A stretch of DNA of 64,000 nt from Pacificitalea manganoxidans (GTDB lineage: Bacteria; Pseudomonadota; Alphaproteobacteria; Rhodobacterales; Rhodobacteraceae): assembly GCF_002504165.1 (NCBI RefSeq), contig NZ_CP021404.1:2170001-2234000 (forward strand), in the 5' to 3' direction. Below, one piece after another: positions 29,500-37,863 of the stretch; the stretch's first letter is position 1, and every line of letters begins with the position of its first letter. The notes below the pieces were generated by a model that ran no database searches, was not told where the DNA came from, and was given only the letters and a program-made list of their open reading frames with translations. A program made the translations under genes and the position numbers.

Positions 29500-31854
29500 C
29501 TAGGCCTCGGCGCGCGGGGTCAGGTTCACATCCTGCGCGGGCAGATCCTCGAACCGGCGGCCGTGCTTGACCAGATCCGCGATGAGGGCGGGGGGCTGCC
29601 AGAACGCGCCTTCCTCCTGCGCCAAACGGCTGAGTTCCGATTTGACCCTGAGCAGCCCGCGCCGCCCCGCCCAATGCAACGGCCCCCCGGTATGGGCGGG
29701 CAGCCCAGTGCCGCGCACCGCCGCCAGATCCAGCGCGCGCGCATCCGTCACCCGGTGCTCCGCCAACAGCCGCGCGGCCTCGACCGTCACCGCCAGCAGG
29801 CAGCGATTCACGATCTGGCCCGGCGTCAACCCTTGCGCCCGGCGACCGCGCCCGGTGCGCACGCTGTCCAGCACCATGCCGATATCCGGATGCTCGGTCG
29901 GCATGGCGGTCGCATAATCGTAATAGCCCAGACCGGCCAAGCGCCCGGTCCAGCCCAGACGCCACAGCGCCCCGGCCAGCCCCGTCTGCGGCAGCGCGCC
30001 GGTGGTCGCGTCCTGCAATCGGGCGCGGTCTGCTTCGGCCCCGCCCAGTCCCAGCGCGTCGATCTGCCGGTAGGGGCGCAACGCGAAGCCCGCGCGTAGC
30101 ACCGCCGCGTCGACCTCCGCAGGCCGCGCGCCCGCGTCGAGACAGCTATCCGCGCCGATCCGCAGCGCCCAGAGCAGCCGTTCGCTGATGAACCCTTCGA
30201 CCGGGCCCACCAACAGCCACGGCAGGGCCAAGGCATGGGCAAGCTCCTGCGCCATGTGGATCGCCTCTGGTCCCGTCGCGTTCCCCGCGATGATTTCCAC
30301 CACGCCGCTACGGGCCGCATCGCCGCCCTGCCGGATTTCGGGCAGGCGCATTCCTTGCAGGCGCAGATCAGGCAAGCGTAATCCGGGCAGGCGCAGCCCG
30401 ATCAGGCGGGCGCGCGCTTCTGCGGGCAGCGCGTCGGCAAGCTGGTCCAGATCCGGTCTGTCGGAGCCGCTGACAAGCACGGTCGCAGGGTCATCCGCCG
30501 CATCCTGCGTCGTCGCGGCGGCCAGATCGGCCAGCAGCGCGGGGCGCGCGGCGGCATGACCGGGAAGCGTTTCGATAACCATCGGCAGGCCCCGGAGCGC
30601 GTCCCAGCCCTGCTGCACCTCCAGACGCTCCGCCCCGCTACGCCCTTCGGCCAGCAGCGGCTCCAACGCGCGCCGGGTCCGGGTTTCGGCAAGGCTCAGA
30701 TGCGGCGCGCTGGGATCGGCGAGCAGCACCCCTAACCCGGCCAGCGTGGCGGCTGCCGCCAATGTCGCACCCCGGCTGCCCCCGCCGGTCAGCGCGATCC
30801 GCGTCAACAGGTCCGGTGCCGAGGATGCCCCTGCGCGGGCGGCGCGCTCCGGCCATGCGCGGTCCAGATGCACCAATGCCGGCGCGACCGGGCCGTCAAA
30901 CGCCTCCTCGAACAGGGTCGCCTCCCGGTTCAGCGCGGCGTCGAAGCCCAGCAGCACCGCGCTTTCAATGCCGTCGATGATCTGGCCCACCACCATATCC
31001 CGCGCCACGGGCGGCAGGTCCGGCGGGCCGAGGGGGGGCGCGCTGCGGGTCCGGGCTGCGGCGATGGCTTTCTGGAAGCTCAGCGGCTCGGTGATGCCTT
31101 CGCGGCGGGCACGGGCCGGCGGAAGGGCCGCGCGCGCCAGATGCCGCACCACCGGGGCCAGCCGGGCTTCGGTCACCAGATCGACGACGCCCAGCACCTC
31201 CGCCGTGGCTGCGTCGATGCGCAACCCGGAGCAGAGCAGTTCCAGCGCCGCCTCCGCCCCCACCAGCCGGGGCAAACGCTGACTTGCCCCCGCACCGGGC
31301 GGCAGCGCCAGCCGCACCGCATCAAAGGCCAGCGTCGCCCCGCTCCGCGCGATCCGCGCCCGCGCCGCCAGCGTCAATTCGGCAGCCGCGCCCGACAGGT
31401 CGGTTTCGATCAGCGCAAAGACCGGCGGTGCCGCCAATTCGATCTCGGTCGCCAAGGCGGCCAGATCGGCATCCGCCACCCCGGCCAGCGGCACGTCAAA
31501 GACCAACAGCAACGCGGCGCTGGCATCATGGGCATCCGCCCGCGCGTCCCGCAAACAACTGCGCAATGCCGCGCGGCCCGGAGCGTCCAGCTGGCGCACC
31601 CGGAACCGCCGGATCGCCGCAGGCTCGCTGACCGTGGCCAATCGCGGCGCGGTCGGGGGCTGCGGGGCGCTGTCAGTTGCGGCTTTGTCGGAACGGGAAT
31701 GTTGCGCGGCAGGCGGCGCGGTCTGCGGTGCCTGCGTGGCATCGGGGGAATTGCGGGCATTGGCCACGGCGCCGACCTTACGCGTGCCGTCGGAATGCCG
31801 GGGCGCAACCTGTGGGCGACCCCTGCCCTGTCTGTGACTGCCCTGCACGGTCAT
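29500..31854 (-). CDS. Divergent FadJ-like enoyl-CoA hydratase/3-hydroxyacyl-CoA dehydrogenase homologue
   Basis: 784 residues with a low-complexity basic N terminus (1-75). A crotonase-like domain follows (about 80-290; LPPGAGASQRLPRLVGAEAAL resembles the PGAGGTQRLPRL block), then a 3-hydroxyacyl-CoA dehydrogenase-like part (about 350-760; LTGGGSRGATLAAAATLAG, GVVEIIAGNATGPEAI, RLLWALRIGADSCLDAGA). By eye, the hydratase glutamate (PE of the LPEV block) is an alanine. The dehydrogenase histidine (IGLHFF) is IGLRLPG and is followed by a LRLPx repeat. Probably not a normal beta-oxidation enzyme. GAGGA precedes ATG 31854. Confidence 0.75.
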   Translation of the reverse strand: MTVQGSHRQGRGRPQVAPRHSDGTRKVGAVANARNSPDATQAPQTAPPAAQHSRSDKAATDSAPQPPTAPRLATVSEPAAIRRFRVRQLDAPGRAALRSCLRDARADAHDASAALLLVFDVPLAGVADADLAALATEIELAAPPVFALIETDLSGAAAELTLAARARIARSGATLAFDAVRLALPPGAGASQRLPRLVGAEAALELLCSGLRIDAATAEVLGVVDLVTEARLAPVVRHLARAALPPARARREGITEPLSFQKAIAAARTRSAPPLGPPDLPPVARDMVVGQIIDGIESAVLLGFDAALNREATLFEEAFDGPVAPALVHLDRAWPERAARAGASSAPDLLTRIALTGGGSRGATLAAAATLAGLGVLLADPSAPHLSLAETRTRRALEPLLAEGRSGAERLEVQQGWDALRGLPMVIETLPGHAAARPALLADLAAATTQDAADDPATVLVSGSDRPDLDQLADALPAEARARLIGLRLPGLRLPDLRLQGMRLPEIRQGGDAARSGVVEIIAGNATGPEAIHMAQELAHALALPWLLVGPVEGFISERLLWALRIGADSCLDAGARPAEVDAAVLRAGFALRPYRQIDALGLGGAEADRARLQDATTGALPQTGLAGALWRLGWTGRLAGLGYYDYATAMPTEHPDIGMVLDSVRTGRGRRAQGLTPGQIVNRCLLAVTVEAARLLAEHRVTDARALDLAAVRGTGLPAHTGGPLHWAGRRGLLRVKSELSRLAQEEGAFWQPPALIADLVKHGRRFEDLPAQDVNLTPRAEA
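30336..30410 (-). repeat. 15-bp in-frame tandem repeat within the FadJ-like gene
   Basis: Five units of 15 bp (30336-30350, 30351-30365, 30366-30380, 30381-30395 and a diverged 30396-30410) encode LRLPG-LRLPD-LRLQG-MRLPE. The array sits where the dehydrogenase active-site loop normally lies. Confidence 0.8.
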
Positions 31855-31920
31855 GGCTGCCGTTCCTCGCGCGGTGTCCGATTATCCCGCACTAGACCAA
31901 TCAGACCCCCGCGCTGACAA

Positions 31921-32010
31921 GCCCTTGATTTTCAAGGGCCGCCTGCTGTGACCTTCAGCACACGCGCGCCCCTCGCGGGCGACGAGGGGCGCGCACCGGT
32001 GTTACACCGG
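31921..32010 (-). terminator. Cluster of three hairpins between a small gene and the FadJ-like gene
   Basis: Three perfect stems lie in 90 bp: GCCCTTGA/TCAAGGGC with a 3-base loop (31921-31939), a 12-bp stem GCGCGCCCCTCG/CGAGGGGCGCGC (31964-31994), and CCGGTG/CACCGG (31996-32010) whose loop is the stop codon of the small gene. Read on the minus strand, the first is followed by TTGT only. They probably end or process the upstream message. Confidence 0.5.
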
Positions 32011-32214
32011 CATGTTATCGAACAACGCGTCGTCATCCTCGGGCGTCAGCGCGTTCTGCAACGCGATGATCTCGGCGGGAACGGCGGCGCCCGACGACCG
32101 GATTTCGCTCAACGTGCGCAGCAGCCGGGCCCTGAGATAGGGCGCGTTGCGCGGGGCGCGGGCGATGTCGTCAAGCAGCCGGTCCACGGCCGCGCGGTGG
32201 GCGTGTGGTGTCAT
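32002..32214 (-). CDS. Small conserved hypothetical protein
   Basis: 70 residues, MTPHAHRAAVDRLLDDIARA at the N terminus, LLRTLSEIRSSG in the middle and an acidic ending TPEDDDALFDNMPV. Predicted mostly helical and soluble; no known domain recognised. GGAGG lies 6 bases before ATG 32214. The frame is open to 33156, but that upstream part is antisense to the neighbouring plus-strand gene. Possibly co-oriented with the FadJ-like gene but separated by hairpins. Confidence 0.65.
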   Translation of the reverse strand: MTPHAHRAAVDRLLDDIARAPRNAPYLRARLLRTLSEIRSSGAAVPAEIIALQNALTPEDDDALFDNMPV

Positions 32215-32448
32215 GAGGTCCTCCCTGTCATGGCAACCGCAGGGCGTGGGCTCCTCTCCCTTGCCCTGCTCGGGTCTCAACCATGCCGGGCTGGCCGCCG
32301 ACCTGTCAATGACGCAAGGTAACAATCCTGCGTGAAAAGACCAACGCGCGCAATTTTCCGCCCCTTTGACGCACAATCCAGCAGGTGCCGCAAATGTGCG
32401 CTGCGATCCCGTCTTGACCGTTCCGGCGAACGGGGAAAGAAAGAGCGC

Positions 32449-32874
32449 ATGGATATCCGAACGCTCACCCCCGCCTATGCCGTCTCGCCGCAGATTGCGC
32501 CCGAAGAGCTTGCCCTCATCGCTGAGGCCGGGTTCCGCACCGTGATCTGCAACCGCCCCGATGCCGAAGTGCCGCCCGATTTTCAGGCCGACGCGATCCG
32601 CGAAGCGGCGCTGGCCGCCGGGCTGAAATTCGTGCTGAACCCGGTCGTGCATACCGCCATTACGCCGGAGCTGATCGCCTTGCAGGCCAATACGGTCGAA
32701 GGCCCCGATCAGCCGGTGCTGGCCTATTGCGCCTCGGGCAACCGCTCTACCATCGTGTGGGCGCTGGGACAGGCCGCGACCACCCCCGCCGATGAGTTGA
32801 TCGCCACTGCCGCGCAGGCGGGGTATCAGCTGGAAGGGCTGCGCCCGCAATTGGACGCGCTTTACCGCGGCTAG
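32449..32874 (+). CDS. TIGR01244-family sulfur transferase (DUF442 phosphatase fold)
   Basis: 141 residues. LTPAYAVSPQIAPEELALIA and FRTVICNRPDAEVPP are the family opening. VLAYCASGNRSTIVWAL is the P-loop-like CxxGxRS active site shared with rhodanese/tyrosine-phosphatase folds. In other bacteria the domain is fused to a metallo-beta-lactamase (Blh, sulfide handling); here it stands alone. ATG 32449. Lies just upstream of nasT but is separated by 244 bp containing regulatory repeats. Confidence 0.85.
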   Translation: MDIRTLTPAYAVSPQIAPEELALIAEAGFRTVICNRPDAEVPPDFQADAIREAALAAGLKFVLNPVVHTAITPELIALQANTVEGPDQPVLAYCASGNRSTIVWALGQAATTPADELIATAAQAGYQLEGLRPQLDALYRG

Positions 32875-32899
32875 GCCACGCCCGCCGCTGCCTACGCGT

Positions 32900-32950
32900 C
32901 CTGACAGGGGCTGGCACGACCGGGGCCACCCTGACAGGCGCTGACCTGTC
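32900..32950 (+). promoter_or_regulatory. Candidate nasTS control region
   Basis: CCTGACAGG-n-GCTG occurs twice exactly 30 bp apart (32900-32913 and 32930-32943). The second copy is part of the inverted repeat GACAGG-cgctga-CCTGTC (32933-32950). Between them lies TGGCACGACCGGGGC (32912-32926), with the GG-N10-GC spacing of a sigma-54 promoter but a poor -12 element. A nitrogen-controlled promoter is plausible, not proven. Confidence 0.35.
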
Positions 32951-33118
32951 CCATGACCCGGCACGCGCGGTGCGCTGGTGCGCTGCAATCCGCCCCGACC
33001 ATCCGCGCCGCTGCTCTGCCTGTTTTTCAGGCAGTCGGCGCGAAACTGGCCTGCGCACCGTCCGCGCTGTGCCGGTTCGGACTGGCCAAGCGCCGCGCCG
33101 CGACGTAGCTCTGACCCC

Positions 33119-33703
33119 GTGGAACAGAAGCTCAAGATCACCATCGTCGAAGCCAATTCCGAACGCGCGCGCCTGATTGTCGACGGCCTGCGCGAGGCGG
33201 GCGACTATGACATCACCGTGCTGTCGGACGAAACGTCGCTGGCACGGCGGCTTGCGGCGTTGGAGCCGGATGTGGTGCTGATCGACATCGCCAACCCCTC
33301 CCGCGATATGCTGGAAACGCTGTCCGTCGCCTCCGGCGCGAATGCCCGTCCGGTGGCGATGTTCGTCGACCGCTCCGAGGAGCAGATGGTGACAGCGGCG
33401 ATCAAGGCGGGGCTTTCGGCCTATGTCGTCGACGGGCTGCGCAAGGAACGGGTCAAGCCGGTGATGGATGCCGCCATCGCGCGGTTTCACATGGTCAGCC
33501 AGATGCGATCTGAACTGGAACAGGCCCGCGCCGCGCTGGCGGAGCGCAAGACCATCGACCGCGCCAAGGGCCTGCTGATGCGCGCGCGCGGTATTTCCGA
33601 GGAAGAAGCCTATGGGCTGCTGCGCAAGACCGCGATGGATCAGGGGCGCAAGGTCGTTGATGTGGCGCAGGCGCTGGTCACTGCTGCGGACCTGCTGATA
33701 TGA
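33119..33703 (+). CDS. nasT: Nitrate-responsive antiterminator NasT (ANTAR response regulator)
   Basis: 194 residues. The N-terminal receiver-like domain (KITIVEANSERARLIVDGLR, DVVLIDIANPSRDM) lacks part of the usual acidic pocket. The C-terminal ANTAR RNA-binding domain is clear: LAERKTIDRAKGLLMRARGI and EEEAYGLLRKTAMDQGRKVV. NasT is held by NasS without nitrate and, once freed, prevents termination in the nas leader. The start is taken as GTG 33119 because no ATG occurs before the receiver domain. Followed 10 bp later by nasS; its target leader is at 35005-35130. Confidence 0.92.
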   Translation: MEQKLKITIVEANSERARLIVDGLREAGDYDITVLSDETSLARRLAALEPDVVLIDIANPSRDMLETLSVASGANARPVAMFVDRSEEQMVTAAIKAGLSAYVVDGLRKERVKPVMDAAIARFHMVSQMRSELEQARAALAERKTIDRAKGLLMRARGISEEEAYGLLRKTAMDQGRKVVDVAQALVTAADLLI

Positions 33704-33713
33704 GCCGCCGCCC

Positions 33714-34886
33714 ATGAGCCTGACCGAAATCCGTTGCGGGTTCATCCCGCTGGTCGATGCCGCGCCCTTGGTGGTGATGCGCGAACTTGGCTTTGCCGAG
33801 GAGGAAGGTCTGGACCTGCGGCTGTTGCGGCAGCCCAGTTGGTCCACCCTGCGCGACATGCTGGCGCTGGGGCATCTGGAGGCCGCGCATATGCTGTCGC
33901 CGGTGCCGGTGGCAATGTCGCTGGGTCTGGGCGGCCTGCCGACGCGGATGGATGCGCTTATGGTGCTGTCGGTGAACGGCAATACTATCGGGGTCAGTCC
34001 CGAGCTTGCGACCCGGATGCGCGCGGCGGGCTGGGCGGGTGGCTTTGCCGATCCGGTGGGCACCGGCAATCACCTGATCCGGGCGGCGGGCGCGCGGCTG
34101 CGCGTGGGGGTGCCGTTCCCGTTTTCGATGCATGCCGAACTGCTGTATCATTGGCTGGGCTCGCTGGGGCTGAGCGCGCCGGGCGGGCTGGATGTGCGCA
34201 CGATCCCGCCCCCCCGCATGGGCGAGGCGATGGCCGCCGACGAGATCGACGCATTCTGTGTGGGCGAGCCGTGGGGCTCCGCCGCCGTGGAGCGGGGCGC
34301 GGCCGAATTGGTGCTGCCCGGCTCCGCGATCTGGTCATTCGCCCCGGAAAAGGTTCTCGCCGCCGGGCATGACTGGGTGGAGGCCAACCCGGGCACCGTG
34401 GGGCGGCTGATGCGGGCCGCGTGGCGGGCGCAGGCGTGGCTGGGCGATGGGCAGAACATCGACATGGCCTCCGACCTGCTGGCGCGGACCGATTACCTCG
34501 ACATTCCCGACGAGATCATCGACCGCGCGTTGATGGGGCGCATTCAGACCCGGCAGGGCGGTGCCGAGGTCAAGGTGCCCCGGTTCCTGTGCTTCCACGA
34601 GGCGGGCGCGGCATTTCCGTGGCGCAGTCAGGCGGCGTTGATGGGCCGGGCCATCGCGCGGCGCAGCGGGTTGGAGCAGGACGCCGCCATGGCCACCGCG
34701 CGCGCCGCGTTCCGGTCGGATCTCTATCGTGCAAACCTCGCGCCCATCGGGGTCGATCTGCCCGGCGCCTCCGAGAAGCTGGAAGGCGCGTTGAGTCGCC
34801 CGACGCCCGTCGCCTCCAGCCGTGGCGGTCTGACACTGGGGCCGGATTCGTTTTTCGATGGCTGGATTTTTGACCCGCACACCTGA
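33714..34886 (+). CDS. nasS: Nitrate sensor NasS
   Basis: 390 residues, homologous to the periplasmic nitrate-binding protein NrtA but without a signal peptide, so cytoplasmic. The binding-protein fold starts IRCGFIPLVDAAPLVVMREL. Later PFPFSMHAELLYHWL and DAFCVGEPWGSAAVERG parallel NrtA's [13 protein letters not shown] and [13 protein letters not shown] in the next operon. It binds nitrate or nitrite and then releases NasT. ATG 33714. Confidence 0.9.
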   Translation: MSLTEIRCGFIPLVDAAPLVVMRELGFAEEEGLDLRLLRQPSWSTLRDMLALGHLEAAHMLSPVPVAMSLGLGGLPTRMDALMVLSVNGNTIGVSPELATRMRAAGWAGGFADPVGTGNHLIRAAGARLRVGVPFPFSMHAELLYHWLGSLGLSAPGGLDVRTIPPPRMGEAMAADEIDAFCVGEPWGSAAVERGAAELVLPGSAIWSFAPEKVLAAGHDWVEANPGTVGRLMRAAWRAQAWLGDGQNIDMASDLLARTDYLDIPDEIIDRALMGRIQTRQGGAEVKVPRFLCFHEAGAAFPWRSQAALMGRAIARRSGLEQDAAMATARAAFRSDLYRANLAPIGVDLPGASEKLEGALSRPTPVASSRGGLTLGPDSFFDGWIFDPHT

Positions 34887-35004
34887 GACTGCCTAAATTC
34901 TGCGCAGCAGCATGAGGATGCCGCAGTGCAGCGTCAATTTTAACCCCTTCGATCCCAAACCACGCTTTCCTCGACGGGAGCGGATCGGTTAGCACTGACG
35001 TAAC

Positions 35005-35049
35005 GCGGAACAAGGACGTTCCGCTGCCATAGTTCCCGATGCAGGGGAC
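35005..35049 (+). ncRNA. Candidate ANTAR-type hairpins in the nas leader RNA
   Basis: Hairpin 1 is a perfect 7-bp stem GCGGAAC (35005-35011) and GTTCCGC (35018-35024) closing the six-base loop AAGGAC, which has the A1 and G4 that ANTAR proteins recognise. After 7 bases, hairpin 2 (GTTCCC 35032-35037, GGGGAC 35044-35049) closes another six-base loop, GATGCA, with G4 but G instead of A at position 1. The placement between nasS and nrtA, right before a terminator, fits NasT antitermination. Confidence 0.75.
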
Positions 35050-35062
35050 GGAGTTGAGCAAA

Positions 35063-35130
35063 GCCGCTCGAGACGTTTGTGACCTTATATCATAAGGTTA
35101 CGGACCGATCGTGCGGCTCTTTTTGTTTTG
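35063..35130 (+). terminator. Attenuator terminator of the nas operon leader
   Basis: GCCGCtCGA (35063-35071) pairs with TCGtGCGGC (35109-35117) and is followed at once by TCTTTTTGTTTTG. Inside the loop a second strong stem, GTGACCTTAT/ATAAGGTTAC with a 3-base loop (35079-35101), stacks on it. It lies 14 nt after ANTAR hairpin 2 and 56 nt before nrtA, so NasT bound upstream could stop it forming. Confidence 0.8.
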
Positions 35131-35185
35131 GCCCGTCGGACTTTCCCGCTCCGCCGTGCCGCAGCCACCAGCGAGGATCTCCCCG

Positions 35186-36598
35186 ATGACCACCACCGCC
35201 TCATGCCTGCCCTGCCCGACCCCAAAGCTGACGCGCGCCGCCGTTCTCGCGCTTGGCACCACCGCGCTTTTCGCGCCCGCCGCATGGGCCGAAATGCTGC
35301 CGCTGGAAAAAGACGTGCTGACCTTTGGCTTTATCAAGCTGACGGATATGGCGCCGCTCGCCGTCGCGCAGGAACAGGGCTATTTCGACGATGAGGGCCT
35401 GTTCGTCACGCTGGAGGCGCAGGCCAACTGGAAGGTGCTGCTGGACGGGGTGATCGACGGCACGCTGGACGGCGCGCATATGCTGGCCGGGCAGCCTCTC
35501 GCCGCGACCATCGGCTACGGCACCGAGGCGCATATCATCACGCCCTTCTCGATGGATCTGAACGGCAACGGCATCACCGTGTCGAACGAGATCTGGGAGC
35601 AGATGAAACCCAATGTGCCCAAGATGGACGATGGCCGTCCGCAGCACCCGATCAGCGCCGAAGCGCTGGCCCCGGTGGTGGAGAGCTACCGCGCCGAGGG
35701 CAAGCCCTTCAACATGGGCATGGTGTTCCCGGTTTCGACCCACAATTACGAGCTGCGCTACTGGCTGGCCGCGGGCGGGCTGAACCCCGGCTATTACAGC
35801 CCCGACAATATCTCGGGCCAGATCAATGCCGATGTGCTGCTGTCGGTGACGCCGCCGCCGCAGATGCCCGCGACGCTGGAGGCGGGCACGATCTATGGCT
35901 ATTCGGTGGGCGAGCCGTGGAACCAGCAGGCCGTCATCAAGGGCATCGGCGTGCCGGTCGTCACCGATTACGAGATCTGGAAGAACAACCCCGAGAAGGT
36001 GTTCGGCATCACCGCCGAGTTCGCCGAGGAAAACCCCAACACCACGCTGGCGGTGACCAAGGCACTGATCCGCGCGGCGATGTGGCTGGATGCCAATGAC
36101 AACGCCAATCGCGAAGCGGCGGTCGAGATCCTGTCGCGCTCCGAATATGTCGGCGCGGATGCGGATGTGATCGACAACTCGATGACCGGCACGTTCGAAT
36201 ACGAGCCCGGCGATGTCCGCGACGTGCCCGATTTCAACGTCTTCTTCCGCTACTTCGCGACCTATCCCTATTACTCCGACGCGGTGTGGTATCTGACCCA
36301 GATGCGCCGCTGGGGCCAGATCGCCGAAGCCCGGCCCGACAGCTGGTATGACGAGGTCGCGCGCTCCGTCTACAAGCCGGAGATCTATCTGGAGGCCGCG
36401 CGCCTGCTGGTGGATGAGGGACTGGCCGAGGAGGCCGATTTCCCCTGGGATACGGACGGTTACCGCGCCGCCACGCCCGAAGGCGATATCATCGACGCCA
36501 TTCCCTATGACGGGCGCACGCCCAATGCCTATCTCGACAGCCTGCCCATCGGGCTGAAGGGCGATCAAACCGTGGTGGGCAGCGAAATTCAGGGCTGA
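35186..36598 (+). CDS. nrtA: ABC nitrate transporter, periplasmic binding protein
   Basis: 470 residues with a signal peptide ([20 protein letters not shown], cleavage likely after AWA). The mature NrtA/SsuA-type fold starts [20 protein letters not shown] and includes [20 protein letters not shown] and [12 protein letters not shown]. It captures nitrate in the periplasm for NrtBCD. ATG 35186 has GAGGA upstream; the longer frame to 35111 starts inside the leader terminator and is rejected. First gene of the NasT-controlled operon. Confidence 0.94.
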   Translation: MTTTASCLPCPTPKLTRAAVLALGTTALFAPAAWAEMLPLEKDVLTFGFIKLTDMAPLAVAQEQGYFDDEGLFVTLEAQANWKVLLDGVIDGTLDGAHMLAGQPLAATIGYGTEAHIITPFSMDLNGNGITVSNEIWEQMKPNVPKMDDGRPQHPISAEALAPVVESYRAEGKPFNMGMVFPVSTHNYELRYWLAAGGLNPGYYSPDNISGQINADVLLSVTPPPQMPATLEAGTIYGYSVGEPWNQQAVIKGIGVPVVTDYEIWKNNPEKVFGITAEFAEENPNTTLAVTKALIRAAMWLDANDNANREAAVEILSRSEYVGADADVIDNSMTGTFEYEPGDVRDVPDFNVFFRYFATYPYYSDAVWYLTQMRRWGQIAEARPDSWYDEVARSVYKPEIYLEAARLLVDEGLAEEADFPWDTDGYRAATPEGDIIDAIPYDGRTPNAYLDSLPIGLKGDQTVVGSEIQG

Positions 36599-36667
36599 CC
36601 CAGCGCTCCGGCCCCGGCGCCTATGGGCACGCCGGGGCCGGAGCAGACGGCCCCTCCACGCGCCCCC

Positions 36668-36727
36668 CACCTGCCACGCCCCTACCTGCCACGTCCTCAC
36701 CTGCCCGCCCTACCCCTGCCCGCCCTG
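36668..36727 (+). repeat. 15-bp tandem repeat between nrtA and nrtB
   Basis: Four units (36668-36682, 36683-36697, 36698-36712, 36713-36727) share ACCTGCC followed by a C-rich half. The whole 36640-36760 stretch is very rich in C and poor in G on the coding strand. It is probably untranslated, although the nrtB frame is open through it. Confidence 0.75.
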
Positions 36728-36772
36728 CGCCCGCGCGCAGACCTGCCAGCCCTTCGACAGCGGAGACCCGCA

Positions 36773-37858
36773 ATGACCGCAATCGACCCCCAGTCCCTAA
36801 GCCGCAACGAGGCCCGAGAGGCCCGACGCGCCCGCACCTTCACCCGCATCAATCAGGCCGATGGCTGGTTCCGTGTGCTGGGCCTGCCGTGGGTGACGCC
36901 GCTGCTGCGCGCCGGCGCGGGCGACAACCCCCGCACCCAGATGCGCGAAGTGTGGAAGCTGCTCGGCGTGCCGGTGCTGGCGATCCTGACCTTCCTCGTG
37001 CTGTGGGGGATGCTGGCGCCGCAGGTGCAGACCTCGCTCGGCGCGGTGCCGGGGCCCCGGGCCGTCTGGACCGAAGCGGTGAACCTGCATCAGGAAGCCA
37101 TGTCGCAGGGCGCCGAACGCGCCGCCTTCGAAGAGCGGGTCGCCGCGCGCAACGAACGGCTGATCGCGCAGGGCCGCCCCGAACAAGTGCGCGACATCCC
37201 CTATACCGGCGCGCCGACCTACTATCAGCAGATCTGGACCTCGATCAAAACGGTGTTCTTCGGCTTCCTGATCGCCACCGCCGTGGCCGTGCCGCTGGGC
37301 ATCGTCTGCGGGCTGTCGAGCACGGCCAATGCGGCGATCAACCCGCTGATCCAGATCTTCAAGCCGGTCTCGCCGCTGGCATGGCTGCCCATCGTCACGA
37401 TGGTCGTGTCCGCGGCCTATGCCACCAATGACGGGATGCTGTCGAAATCGTTTCTGGTCTCCGCGATCACGGTGACGCTGTGTTCGCTCTGGCCTACGCT
37501 GATTAACACCGCGCTGGGGGTGGCCTCGATTGATCGCGATCTGGTCAATGTGTCGAAGGTGCTGAAAATGGGCACCTTCGCCAAGATCACCAAGCTGGTG
37601 CTGCCCAGCGCGCTGCCACTGATCTTTACCGGCCTGCGGCTGAGCCTCGGCGTGGGTTGGATGGTGCTGATCGCCGCCGAAATGCTGGCGCAGAACCCCG
37701 GCCTTGGCAAATTCATCTGGGACGAGTTCCAGAACGGCTCCTCGCAGAGCCTTGCCAAGATCATGGTCGCGGTGCTGACCATCGGCATCATCGGCTTCCT
37801 GCTGGACCGGGTGATGTTTGCGATCCAGTCCCTTTTCACCTTTAGCGCACAGCGGTGA
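36773..37858 (+). CDS. nrtB: ABC nitrate transporter, permease
   Basis: 361 residues. After a polar N terminus there is one transmembrane helix (VPVLAILTFLVLWGMLAP), a periplasmic loop with an Arg/Gln-rich stretch, and then a five-helix BPD_transp_1 domain starting SIKTVFFGFLIATAVAVPLG. The coupling EAA-type loop is near VSKVLKMGTFAKITKLVLPS. ATG 36773 follows CGGAG; an upstream in-frame ATG (36623) would add the tandem-repeat peptide and is disfavoured. The next gene starts at its stop. Confidence 0.92.
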   Translation: MTAIDPQSLSRNEAREARRARTFTRINQADGWFRVLGLPWVTPLLRAGAGDNPRTQMREVWKLLGVPVLAILTFLVLWGMLAPQVQTSLGAVPGPRAVWTEAVNLHQEAMSQGAERAAFEERVAARNERLIAQGRPEQVRDIPYTGAPTYYQQIWTSIKTVFFGFLIATAVAVPLGIVCGLSSTANAAINPLIQIFKPVSPLAWLPIVTMVVSAAYATNDGMLSKSFLVSAITVTLCSLWPTLINTALGVASIDRDLVNVSKVLKMGTFAKITKLVLPSALPLIFTGLRLSLGVGWMVLIAAEMLAQNPGLGKFIWDEFQNGSSQSLAKIMVAVLTIGIIGFLLDRVMFAIQSLFTFSAQR

Positions 37859-37863
37859 TCGAC

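Noticed and set aside
36623-36772. N-terminal extension of NrtB containing the pentapeptide repeat
   Set aside because: ATG 36773 has a better ribosome-binding site and the extension is not like NrtB; kept only as a remark.
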